Positions 39,964 through 50,020 of a stretch of 64,000 nt of DNA are shown piece by piece. How positions within the stretch are numbered: the first letter of the stretch is position 1; each line of letters begins with the position of its first letter. A program made the position numbers and the translations under genes. The notes beneath the pieces are model-generated. The model was not told the origin of the DNA. It ran no database searches and worked only from the letters and a program-made list of their open reading frames with translations. Location: NCBI GenBank assembly GCA_029959085.1, contig JARWIR010000018.1:2356001-2420000 (forward strand). The letters run 5' to 3'. The DNA is from Nemophila menziesii. Lineage: Eukaryota > Streptophyta > Magnoliopsida > Boraginales > Hydrophyllaceae.

Positions 39964-41560
39964 ATACTTAATTTTCAAATTTTATTTCTAGACCCTAATA
40001 CTCTTTACCCTCTCTTTCCTATTTCTCTTTTTCACCTAACGATTACCAACTCTCTCAATGAACTTAAAAAGTTGCACATATTCTATGAAATCCAGGCATA
40101 ATAATTCTTCTCTACAACAAATCGAGCTCTTGAGACGTAAAAGTTTACAAAGCTCGAGATGTTTTTCTCCGAACGGAGCTATGCACGTATTAAAGGATTT
40201 CTTCTTTGGCGAGCCTCATGGATGCTCGAATAAATGGAATCTCAAACAGAAACCGATATCTAGCTTCATTGGAATAGTTCAAAGACACTGTTATCCCATG
40301 TTAATGGAGATATGTTCAAATACGGCGTGAATGGAGCTATGTTCGTGAGTTAAGGGATGTGGTTTTTACTTCTTACAATGGTTTTCATGAGTAAAAAAGA
40401 AAGAGCCATGGCTGCTCCCCTGAGCCTCGCTGAAATCTCTAATGGAAATCGAGTTCTAGCTTTGCTAGAATAGTTCGAAGACACTATTCACCTCCGACGT
40501 TGATGGAGATCTGTTCAAATCTGGCGTGAATGGAGCTTTGTTCGTGAGTCAAGGGATGCAGTGTTCACTTCTCACGACAGTTTTCATGAGTAAAGAAGAA
40601 AGAGGTATGGCTGCTAGCCTGAGCCTCGCCAGAATAATTCTCCAAGTGGTGTCGGGTTTCTATGTGAAGGTGGTGCGAAGTGTCTCCAAGCCGTGGCGGT
40701 TGGTTAAATTGGTAAGGTTCGTGCACGTTAACCATGTGGTGTGCAGGTCAAATGTAGCCATTTAGTTGTTATTTTTTTTCCTTTTTTTGTATGAAATAGT
40801 ATAAAAGTCAGATTTTTTATAACTTCATTGTAATGAAAATGATTTAGTTGTTTTAGCTTCTTTTTTCTTATTCCACAATGTAATATTTGATAACTTAATA
40901 AAATATAATTCTTTTTGCATCTCTTTAGTTTTATTGATTATTCTTAATTTTTTTATTAAGTATTCTATATTTTTTATGGAGTATTCCGTATATTTTTGAA
41001 CAATACTCTATGTTTTTTAACTGAATACTCCTCAAATTTCTGATACTCATTGTTTTTATTTTGATACTCTATATTTAATTATGACGGTGGACGGTGGTGC
41101 CGGCAATGGACAGTGCTAGTTGTCAAATTTGAACAATGCCAATACTCAACAAGTTAATACTCACTGTTAGAGTAAAAGAACCAATACTCGTTGAATTAAT
41201 AATCTTGTCACTTCGTTTTTTTTTCTTTTAGTGATATTGTTGTATATGAAAAGATTTTTGGTATTTGGTCATAATAGAGGTCCTTTTAAAGAAATAAGAT
41301 TCCCAGTAGTTCCTATAAGACAAAAATCTAGTCTCCAAAACCCTATATATCATTCACCTATTTTACATTAAATGAATCAAACTAACAAATAACCATATCA
41401 TGGCATCAAACTTTGAAACTGAAATGTTTACAAAATTACACAATCGGGCATCCTTATTGTTAGCAAGTTTTGAGATAAGCAAAGGTTAGCAGCACCAGTA
41501 ATAATGTTTCTCGAGGCAACACAATTAATCGATGACATTAAGAGTTTCTCGAGGCTTTTG
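39964..41560. other. Unassigned AT-rich region with a tandem repeat
   Basis: No recognised element. 40058-40330 and 40526-40765 are open but lie on a tandem repeat and show no known domain, so I do not call genes. After 40765 the sequence is AT-rich with many scattered AATACTC motifs (40950-41200). Could be host intergenic DNA, a 3' UTR-like remnant or a very old element. Confidence 0.5.
40175..40640. repeat. Tandem repeat, 199-bp unit, about 2.5 copies
   Basis: Copies begin at GGAGCT 40175, 40333 and 40532. Second to third spacing is 199 bp; the first unit is 158 bp, lacking about 41 bp. Shared landmarks are GGCGTGAATGGAGC, TTTTCATGAGTAAA, GCTGCT-CCTGAGCCTCGC and TCTAGCTTYRTTGGAATAGTTC. Copies differ by 10-20%. 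Confidence 0.8.
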
Positions 41561-41756
41561 TGTACAACAAAAGACAAAGAATGAAGAAATTAGAATAACT
41601 TTATTCAATGATAATAATTTCTTACATAGAAAACCTATATTTATGGGAAACACATGAACAACTTGGAAAACAAGTTTCTATGTGTAAGAAAATAATTAAG
41701 GAACAAGTTCCGTAGAAATAGAAAAACTTGTAGAGTAATATATTCAAATATATAAT
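41561..41756 (-). repeat. copia-B 3' LTR, distal part
   Basis: Continuation of the LTR after K. Left end placed at TGTACAACAAAAG by the TG rule only; the boundary is uncertain by tens of bases. Confidence 0.5.
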
Positions 41757-43271
41757 TGATGTCTCCTCATTTGTGATAGATTTATATTAGGATGAGACAT
41801 CATTTTTAGTGATTTAGGAAGTCTTTGAGTCGATTTTCTTGAGAAATGCTACACTTTCCTATTTTAAGTCTTGATTTGTAGAAGTAATATTTTTAGAGCA
41901 TATTGGGTTTAATTATTTATTTAGTGTGAAGCTTTAAATATAATTATGGAGATTAATTAGATTCCAAGTCAAAGACTACAAGATATGGAAAGAGATAGAC
42001 ATAGTAATTGGAGATAAGGAAATAAAAGCTAAAAACATGGAGAAAAGGAAAAGCTGCCTTAATCCTGAATTTCTGCACCTACGACCACAAATCAGCTTAT
42101 ATCTCAAGAACGGTGTGGAATTTGGAGGAACGGTCAAGAGCAAAGTTGAAGAGCTTTCCGAGCCGATCAATTTGGTATATTCATACGCGTCGAACGGATG
42201 AATATTGAAGCTGTTAGAGCCAAAAGAAGATCGGACCTGATTTCATGTTTTTAGGGTTACGAATTTGAGTTGGGCTTAGAGTCCACTACTTATTTCTCCT
42301 TCAAGAAAACGAATTAGGGCTTCCAAGACACCTATAAATACACCCTTATACCATTGTAAACATGTCCTTGCTAAGTTTCAAGCTTAGGCTTAGTCCTTAC
42401 TTGTATTTTCTCACTTTTAAATAATAGCTTAGCCCTTTAATTAAATATTCATCCTTAGTATCAAGCTATTCATCCAAGGAGCAAGCTGACCTATAGAGGA
42501 AGACAAGAAGAAGAAGATTGGAGACTGACAACTCCTCTTCTACATCTCACCTTCTCTATATTTAGAGTAATTAGCTATAGATCTATTCTCAACCATATTT
42601 CTAAGCTTTTATTCTGTAAGTTTACTCTTAATTGTTGGATTATTATTTTGTCTTTAAATACTATTTGGTAATTTTAATTGATTAAGCTTGGCATATATTG
42701 TTATTATGTGTTTTGACCTATTTCCCTAGATTTGGCCAATCTTAGGATTATTCTTAGTTATTGACAACACCACATAATCGTCTAGTGTAACTAGATAGCC
42801 ATTAAGGTTTGATTTAATCTCCAAACATTACTTAGGAATCCCTAGTAGTGGAGAGGTTGCTCCTAAGTCTAGAAAAGGCTAGGTAGTTATTAGAATCCTG
42901 GTTAATATATAATGCTTAATGTGACAGGTTAGAATAACAATTTAGTAATAGACGTAGTAATCCTAATCTATTTGACTTACTTTCATATTTAGTTATTTGT
43001 TTTGTTTATTTGTTTTATTTATTTATTTGCGTTAGATAGTATTCATATTATTTTATCTTTTCATACTTTATTCCAAGCATATAAATTCATCTACGCTTGT
43101 TGAATATAAGTAGATCTAACGGATACAATCCCTGCGAACGAACTTGACTTATCATTAAAACTTGCAAACGATCTGTGATACTTGCAGTGAGTCCCGTGGT
43201 TCTCAAGGGTGTGTGACTCTTTATTATTATCTTTATTTATCTATTATTTTATCACACCTTTACCCCCACCA
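41757..43271 (+). repeat. K 5' LTR
   Basis: 1,515 bp, TGATGTCTCC to CCCCCACCA, TATAAATA at 42333-42340. Carries the GAATCC-TGGTTAATATATAATGC block shared with M LTRs. Confidence 0.92.
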
Positions 43272-43277
43272 AGTTTT

Positions 43278-43295
43278 TGGCGCTGCTGCCGGGGA
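43278..43295 (+). other. K primer-binding site (tRNA-Asp type)
   Basis: TGGCGCTGCTGCCGGGGA, 6 nt after the LTR end; two differences from the usual plant tRNA-Asp primer site. Confidence 0.82.
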
Positions 43296-43400
43296 TTTAT
43301 CTTTAAGTTAAATCTATTTTGTGTTTATTTAGTGTAGAATTTTTTATTTGTTTTCAGTTTTACGCGTTTTCTTTTTAGTCTCTTCTCAGGTTTATTAGGT

Positions 43401-44538
43401 ATGGAGAATTATTACGCACAAAATATGCATGGGGCCCGAAGTCAAAATTTTTATCAAGAAGGTTCGAGCTATCAATTACAAGCTCCACCACAACCCATGC
43501 ATAATCCACAAAATGAATCTATAACAGAAATGATGGATAAATTATTGATTCTGGTTCAAAATTTTACGCAGCTCAACAATAAAACATCCAAAAAGCTAGC
43601 TGAAAAAGTGGAAACCCTGGAGACACAAGTCACTCAAGTGACCAATTTTTCTCTAAAATTCCAACAAGAGTTTCCACCGTTAATCCGAAGTATCATAGAA
43701 GAACAGGTTCGACAAGCTCTTCCGTCTCATCAATTTTTTGAAAGTATAAGTTATTTGGAAAACATGGAAGAGCAACATGCGGAAAATATAGATGCTAATA
43801 CAACCTTAATACGTTCTATGCACCAAAAATATCAAGCAATGGAGCAAAGATTAACGGACCTCACTACGATCAATCAACAGTTACAACAAGAATTACATAA
43901 GAAACTGGGTTATAGCAATGTTGGGTTCGAAATTTCAACCGGTAGAAGAACCAACCAAGCTTAGCTTAGAAGAAGTAATTGTTAAAGATCAAATTACGAA
44001 GGAGGTTGAACCAGAATTCAAGCATGTGGAAGAAGAAAAAGAAACCGATAAAGAAGAGACAACCGCACAAAAGGTGCAAACAGAAGAAAGTAAGGTGGAA
44101 CCACCATCTACACAACCATTATTATCACCACCTCATCTACAAAGAATTACATATCCTAGTGGTGATACTAAATCTAAAACGTCAAGCCCAGAAGAAATCA
44201 TAGTTCCTATACTCGACGTCCCATACATGCAAACTGGCCTAGGTAAACAAATTGATGATGATGCCACTGAAATCGATAGCGATGTTTGGTTCGATGTTGT
44301 TGAAGAGTTCAGCCTTCAAGAATAGGAGGAAGTGGAATCACCACAAGTTCCACTTAATGAGCTAGAAGAACAAAGCACGATATGCATAGAGGACGTAATC
44401 GCATATAAAGAGCCTACACCGCCGATAGTCTGCTAGGAAGATCTGTCTAAGAAGAGTGAAAGTGTAGAAGTTGAGATTGAGAATAGGGACCGTACTAAAG
44501 AAAGCTTGACAACCATTCCAAAGTAATTACCATAAAAG
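43401..44538 (+). pseudogene. K N-terminal coiled-coil protein (gag position, broken)
   Basis: The first frame (43401-43964) encodes 187 residues: a Gln/Asn/Tyr-rich start, then two long predicted coiled coils (MMDKLLILVQNFTQLNNKTS... with LETQVTQVTNF, and QKYQAMEQRLTDLTTINQQL). A +1 shift near 43920 leads to an acidic, Glu/Lys-rich tail (43918-44325), then in-frame stops at 44323 and near 44434, 44523 and 44532. I see no retrotransposon Gag (capsid) domain and no CX2CX4HX4C knuckle, unlike N and Athila-1. Whether this protein builds particles is unknown; it may only co-assemble with a helper Gag. Confidence 0.7.
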
Positions 44539-45249
44539 ATGCAAGATCTTGGAGCTTTATATCTTCACATTAATATAGGTGGTAATTTCAAGGCCAAAGA
44601 GATGTGTGACTTGGGCTCAGGAAGGAATATCATGCCCAAGAGTCTGTTCGAGAAGTTAGGCATGGGAGATGCCAACAGAAAAGATATTGATTTGCTGCTC
44701 CTAGATAATTCAACGATAAAGCCATGGGGATTCATTGAAGACGTGCTTGTCCAAGTAGGTACTTTAACTATACCTACAGATTTTGTTATCCTTGATAGCA
44801 TTGCAGGTCAACATGTTCCATTGATACTTGGACGCCCATTCTTGGCGACAAGTCACAGCATAATTGATATGCATAGGGGAACCGTGATTTTCCGAGTGGG
44901 AAAAGAATCTAAAACATTCCACTTGGTGGATGAAAAGCATGAGGAATCACGTATAAAAGCCCCGACACTCCGAGTTGTGGCAAAAGAAATTAAAAAGAAA
45001 GTCCACAGTAAACCCGTGAAAAATAGAGTCAAAAGTGAGTTTGGGGTTGGTGACATGGTTGCATGGAAAGCCCCCAAACAAGAAAATAGACCATGGGGAT
45101 TCAAGAATTCGTGGATGGGTCTGTTTGTAGTTACAAGAGTAATTTCGTCAAAACGGATTGAAATACAAGCTAAGAAGGGTCACAAACTTCGGATAGTAGA
45201 TGAGCATAACCTAACCCGTTATTGGGGAGGTTATGTACGCAAGCCTTAA
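44539..45249 (+). CDS. Protease with integrase-C-terminal-like (GPY/F) module, element K
   Basis: 236 open residues in frame with the acidic tail upstream. The protease site is CDLGSGRNIMPKS (Asp 44608-44610; Gly-Ser-Gly in place of Gly-Ala-Ser), then TDFVILDSIAGQHVPLILGRPFLAT. After RVGKESKTFHLV comes a basic linker (KEIKKKVHSKPVKNR) and the module FGVGDMVAWKAP...SWMGLFVVTRVISSKRIEI...LRIVDEHNLTRYWGGYVRK. This is alignable by eye with N (RVGEEVA, WQGPLMVTKVI, NVDNLTHCWGGYV) and M. RT and integrase core are missing. ATG 44539 is simply the first after the stops; the native start is upstream. Confidence 0.87.
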   Translation: MQDLGALYLHINIGGNFKAKEMCDLGSGRNIMPKSLFEKLGMGDANRKDIDLLLLDNSTIKPWGFIEDVLVQVGTLTIPTDFVILDSIAGQHVPLILGRPFLATSHSIIDMHRGTVIFRVGKESKTFHLVDEKHEESRIKAPTLRVVAKEIKKKVHSKPVKNRVKSEFGVGDMVAWKAPKQENRPWGFKNSWMGLFVVTRVISSKRIEIQAKKGHKLRIVDEHNLTRYWGGYVRKP

Positions 45250-45561
45250 TCGAGGTAACACGTCTAACTTTGAAAGACGTTAAACAAAAGTGCTGTACGG
45301 GAGACAACCCGTAGTTTTTTTTAAATTTTCATGTCTTTTACGTTTTAAATTTATGTTTAATTTAGTTATTCTTAGTTGATATTGCATATTTGAGAAAGGT
45401 ATTAGTGTTTTTTTGATGATTAGGTATTGGAGAAATCGAGTTAGGGAAGCGAGCAAAATTTTTCGGAACGAAGAAACTTCGGCAAGTCATATCTTTGCGC
45501 TCGGATGTCGAAATCAGGTGATCTTTGAGCCTAAACTGCATAACTTTTCGAGATCTAGCTG
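45250..45561 (+). promoter_or_regulatory. K post-pol stem-loop and spacer
   Basis: GAGGTAACACGTCTAACTTT and AGACGTTAAACAAAAG are followed by a perfect 6-bp stem TACGGG-AGACAA-CCCGTA (45296-45313). Then AT-rich spacer and a decayed PPT-like GAGTTAGGG (about 45439). Confidence 0.7.
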
Positions 45562-45930
45562 TTGGGGAGGTTTTTGACAGGTGCGGTACACCGGACCTCA
45601 GCCGCGGTGCACCGCAGGGTAAAAACCGGTGCCACGGTAGCAGCCACGTGTTGTGTACAGAAAAGAAAAAAAATAGCTGATGGGTCCGGTATACCGGACC
45701 CTATACCGCGCCAGGCACCGCACAAACACGTGCCACGGGGTCCTACCACGGGTATTTTGACGTAGGAGGCGCGGAGCACCCCCGCGGTACACCGGACCCT
45801 GGTCCGCAGCTCAAAAACGCGTGCCACGGGTCCTACCACGGGTCCAATCCAGTGAGCAAAAAATTTCACCCATCAGATACTGCGGAGCACCCCCGCGGTA
45901 CACCCCCTGGTCCGCAGGGTAGTCCGCACG
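45562..45930 (+). repeat. GC-rich palindrome array, element K
   Basis: First pair GGTACACC 45585 and GGTGCACC 45606, 21 bp apart. A 20-bp perfect palindrome GGGTCCGGTATACCGGACCC lies at 45682-45701. A repeated unit of about 38 bp, GCGGAGCACCCCCGCGGTACACC plus a GGTCCGCAG end, occurs at about 45771 and 45883. Between them are CGTGCCACGG-type half palindromes. The 21-bp rule holds only for the first pair. Confidence 0.8.
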
Positions 45931-45965
45931 AGCCGCCAAAGAGAGAAAAGAAAGGGTTTCAAGCT

Positions 45966-46374
45966 TATAAGGAGATCTAATGCTTATTATTCCGAATTTA
46001 TCAAACCTTAAACCTCTTTCTTCTCTCCAGAACTCTCCCAACTCCATTGAAGCTCATAAAAACCTTCACCAATCATCAAAACACTACCCAATCACCATGA
46101 AAACACATCCAATACATTCTCCACATCATTACAAGGAAGATTCAACCACCTACATCATATCAAAACACCTAGAAACCAAGAATCAAAACCATGAATTTCA
46201 AGATCTTCTTCTCAAATTCCTTAAACCCACATCACTAAACCTTAATTCAATCATACCCACATGGAGAATTGTCATCCTAACACCTTTCCTAACCAAAATA
46301 AAGCTTGTTCCACCTATGATCATGAGTTTCAAATTTCAAGAGTGTTTAAAGCGTTGAGTTGGGGGTCAAAAGAG
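45966..46374 (+). promoter_or_regulatory. K possible internal promoter and leader
   Basis: TATAAGG at 45966-45972, then about 400 nt of A/C/T-rich leader. The leader happens to be open from 45980 (125 codons), but the composition is low-complexity Ser/His/Lys/Leu and the matching region in N and 60.9-61.2 kb is not open, so I treat it as untranslated. PPT-like GAGTTGGGGGT at 46356-46366. Confidence 0.45.
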
Positions 46375-46930
46375 ATGATGAAGAGAATAGAGATATTATC
46401 AAGTGTATGGGATATGAAGAATCAAAGCAAGGTATTGGGTAAGCTCTATAAGATTTCAATTGAGATGGGTACTAGTTTGGGAATAAATTACAAGGTAAAT
46501 CGGATCAAGAGAATAGAGGAAAGCTAGCTGTGGTGAATTCAAAGAACAAAAAGGTTTAAACTTTCAACAGGAAGACACCACAACCTCTACAATCGATAGT
46601 CCTTTAACCCAAGATGAACAAGAGCTTCTGGGACGCTAGTAGCTGTGTTCAAAACATATTCCTGGATGAACAACTGTCACATGAGAGAGTATTCAAAGAC
46701 CAAAGTTGGAAGAAGATAAACAAGAGATTTCTAGAGTGTGATTGATTGGGATGGAGCATAAGAAGATGTAAGGGAATGCGAAATTGGTGATAATAGAAAT
46801 TTACATACATGAAAGCACTGCACCCTATTCCGGGTATTGATCAGGTGAGGTAAATAGCCTCGAAGAGTATGTTTTCTTTCTTCCTTACCATTTCTTTTAT
46901 GTGCAATATGTGCTAAAATTTTAATGTCTT
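46375..46930 (+). pseudogene. K small ORF3 remnant
   Basis: ATG ATG at 46375, nine bases after the PPT-like motif, gives MMKRIEILSSVWDMKNQSKVLGKL and stops at 46527 after about 50 codons. Later pieces are in all frames. The start position matches the MTNRxDxM ORF3s of N, Athila-1 and Athila-2, but the sequence is barely related. No function proposed. Confidence 0.4.
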
Positions 46931-46943
46931 TAATTTTATTTTC

Positions 46944-46980
46944 GAGTCGTGGGGACACGGCTCATTTTTGAGTTGGGGGT
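46944..46980 (+). promoter_or_regulatory. K central stem-loop and PPT-like motif
   Basis: GAGTCGTG-GGGA-CACGGCTC (46944-46963; seven Watson-Crick pairs and one G-U) then ATTTTT and GAGTTGGGGGT (46970-46980). Confidence 0.8.
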
Positions 46981-48403
46981 GTGGGGATTCGTTGTCTCTC
47001 ATCTCCATTTTTCTGTTTTTAGGTAAAATTAAATTTTTTGAAGGTTTAGATGTATGTAGAGTGTGTTTAATAGCTTAAAAGCATAAGCTCAGTAAATTAA
47101 TGATAGTATGTAATATGTTTAAGAGCTATTTTATTTTGTATGCTTTGAGTATTTGCAGGAAAACACACATTGATAATAAAGAGAAGATTAGTGAGCAATG
47201 CGATAGAAAGTATGTTCGATCTCAGGGAACCTTGAGAAGTGTGTAGGCCGTGAGATCCAAGCTAGTTGACAAACCATTTGATGAAAGTGCTAAAGGTAAA
47301 AATAACGAAATTACATAGTGTAGAAAGTGATTAAGGCAGTTCTTTCATATTGAAGCCACTTGAAGCCTTTTTATACCTTCTCACCTTGTTATTTTTTATT
47401 TTATATGCTATATCCTTCTCTGCCCCTTCTAGCCTTTCTAAAGCTTTTTATTGAACCACATTATAAGCCATATCCCTTTAGATTTTAGGACTTTTCCATA
47501 TGACCCGCACTCGAATCGCGATGCATAGACAGTTGTTTTAGAGCTTGAGTTTGGGGTCGTGGGTCCACCATTATGGGAAATATTATAGGGATGGGATTTT
47601 TGAGCTTATTAATTGTGCTCTGTTATTTATATTGATGATGTTTCACAGATTTGTATTGTAACCCTTCGCCGGGGTAATAGTGAATGAAAAAGAAGCTACG
47701 AGCTAATTTTGCCAATAAGGGCATTAAAAGAAAAAATATATATATGAGAAAATTAGTGTGATATCTCAACATTAAAAGAGAGTCATAGCTATACAAAAGA
47801 AAAATTGATTTGAAAAGAAAATATATATATTCGGACCGGCAAAGTGGAATTTTTAAGTGAACATCTTATGCTTTAATTGGGTTATTGGGGATGCTGTGCA
47901 TCAAAGAAATCATTGGGTTGAGTGAGAAACGTTTTATGAGAGTAAATCAAGCTCTAGGGCGATTCGTTGATGGCTAGTGAGGAGAGAGCCAAAAGCTCAC
48001 TCTAAATTATCCAAATATACTTATCATACCATCCCTAAGCCTACATTACAACCTTAAAGACCTTTTGATTCTTTGCTATGTAATCGAGAAGTGATTGAGC
48101 CAATAGAGAGTAGTTAAGTGGAGCTTTGGATACTAGTAAAGGTCGATGAACAATCTATAGCTTCCTTGGGGAACTGAGTAAAGTCCCAATCCTTCTTACA
48201 TTGCGAAACTAATCTGATCTTGAATTCAAGCCGTGTTGACTGTGGATATGAGAAGTGTACAGGTATGTAGTTTTTAAATATTATTACATGAAATTTTCTG
48301 AGTAGTTGCTTTGAGTCTATTCTCCATATTCTTCTATCTTCTGTCTTCTGTGCTTAATTGACCTAGGTGTGTGTTTAGAGACTTCCCTTTGTTTTTATCT
48401 TTA
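46981..48403 (+). other. K conserved 3' non-coding region
   Basis: Non-coding blocks shared with N and Athila-2: GGCAGTTCTTTCATATTGAAGCC, CATATGACCCGCACTCGAAT, GAGTTTGGGGT (47547-47557), CCCTTCGCCGGGGTAATAGTG, GATATCTCAACATTAAAAG, GACCGGCAAAGTGGAATTTT and GTGAGGAGAGAGCCAAAAGC. Confidence 0.75.
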
Positions 48404-48439
48404 TTGTATCGGGACGATACAACTTTGAGTTGGGGGTCT
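48404..48439 (+). promoter_or_regulatory. K 3' stem-loop and polypurine tract
   Basis: TTGTATCG-GGA-CGATACAA (48404-48422) and GAGTTGGGGGTCT (48427-48439) directly before the LTR. Confidence 0.85.
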
Positions 48440-49951
48440 TGATATCTCCTCATTTGTGATAGATTTATATTAGGATGAGACATCATTTTTAGTGATTTAG
48501 GAAGTCTTTGAGTCGATTTTCTTGAGAAATGCTACACTTTCCTATTTTGAGTCTTGATTTGTAGAAATAATATTTTTAGAGCATATTGGGTTTAATTATT
48601 TATTTAGTGTGAAGCTTTAAAGATAATTATGGAGATTAATTAGATTCCAAGTCAAAGACTACAAGATATGGAAAGAGATAGACATGGTAATTGGAGATAA
48701 GGAAATAAAAGCTAAAAACATGGAAAAGGAAAAGCTGCCTTAATCCTGAATTTCTGCACCTACGACCACAAATCAGCTTATATCTCAAGAACGATGTGGA
48801 ATTTGGAGAAACGGTCAAGAGCAAAGTTGAAGAGCTTTCCGAGACGATCAATTTGGTATATTCATACGCGTCAAACGGATGAATATTGAAGCTGTTAGAG
48901 CCAAAAGAAGATCGGACCTGATTTCATGTTTTTAGGGTTACGAATTTGAGTTGGGCTTGGAGTCCACTACTTATTTCTCCTTCAAGAAAACGAATTAGGT
49001 CTTCCAAGACACCTATAAATACACCCTTATACCATTGTAAACATGTCCTTGCTCAGTTTCAAGCTTAGGCTTAGTCCTTACTTGTATTTTCTCACTTTTA
49101 AATAATAGCTTAGTCCTTTAATTAAATATCCATCCTTAGTATCAAGCTATTCATCAAAGGAGCAAGCTGACCTATAGAGGAAGACAACAAGAAGAAGATT
49201 GGAGACTGACAACTCCTCTTCTACATCTCACCTTCTCTATATTTAGAGTAATTAGCTATAGATCTATTCTCAACCATATTTCTAAGCTTTTTTTCTGTAA
49301 GTTTACTCTTAATTGTTGGATTATTATTTTGTCTTTAAATATTATTTGGTCATTTTAATTGATTAAGCTTGGCGTATATTGTTATTATGTGTTTTGACCT
49401 ATTTCCCTAGATTTGGCCAATCTTAGGATTATTCTTAGTTATTGACAACACCACATAATCGTCTAGTGTAACTAGATAGCCATTAAGGTTTGATTTAATC
49501 TCCAAACATTACTTAGGAATCCCTAGTAGTGGAGAGGTTGCTCCTAAGTCTAGAAAAGGCTAGGTAGTTATTAGAATCCTGGTTAATATATAATGCTTAA
49601 TGTGACAGGTTAGAATAACAATTTAGTAATAGACGTAGTAATCCTAATCTATTGACTTACTTTCATATTTAGTTATTTGTTTTGTTTATTTGTTTTATTT
49701 ATTTATTTGCGTTAGATAGTATTCATATTATTTTATCTTTTCATACTTTATTCCAAGCATATAAATTCATCTACGCTTGTTGAATATAAGTAGATCTAAC
49801 GGATACAATCCCTGCGAACGAACTTGACTTATCATTAAAACTTGCAAACGATCTATGATACTTGCAGTGAGTCCCGTGGTTCTCAAGGGTGTGTGACTCT
49901 TTATTATTATCTTTATTTATCTATTATTTTATCACACCTTTGCCCCCACCA
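48440..49951 (+). repeat. K 3' LTR
   Basis: 1,512 bp, begins TGATATCTCC (one change from the 5' copy) and ends CCCCCACCA, followed by ATAAT. Confidence 0.92.
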
Positions 49952-50020
49952 ATAATATAGAATATAATGTTTAAGAAAACTAATAATTAAGGTATATTTC
50001 AACACTCCCCCCCCCCTCCC
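49952..50020 (-). repeat. copia-B 3' LTR start and G-rich polypurine tract
   Basis: In sense, GGGAGGGGGGGGGGAG (50020 to 50005) abuts TGTTGAAATATACC (from 50004). The first 53 bases of the LTR are here before K interrupts it. Confidence 0.75.

Larger units (their letters stand above)
41757..49951 (+). mobile_element. Element K: complete RT-less gypsy element (coiled-coil protein + protease-GPY/F)
   Basis: 8,195 bp flanked by perfect ATAAT duplications (41752-41756, 49952-49956). LTRs of 1,515 and 1,512 bp differ at roughly 25 sites by eye (under 2%), a recent insertion. A tRNA-Asp-type primer site and a 3' polypurine tract are present. The coding part encodes an N-terminal coiled-coil protein without capsid domain or zinc knuckle, then a protease with a GPY/F-like C-terminus. 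There is no RT, RNase H or integrase core. A palindrome array, small ORF3 and conserved 3' region follow, as in N. Confidence 0.93.

Noticed and set aside
17810..39968. TSD for Athila-2
   Set aside because: The flanking 5-mers TACAC and ATACT do not match and the LINE does not resume on the right.
40058..40765. Host gene in the unassigned region
   Set aside because: The two short frames lie on a tandem repeat and have no recognisable domain or splice structure.
45980..46357. 125-codon open frame in the K leader
   Set aside because: Low-complexity composition, not open in the homologous leader at 60940-61200 or in N; better read as an untranslated leader.
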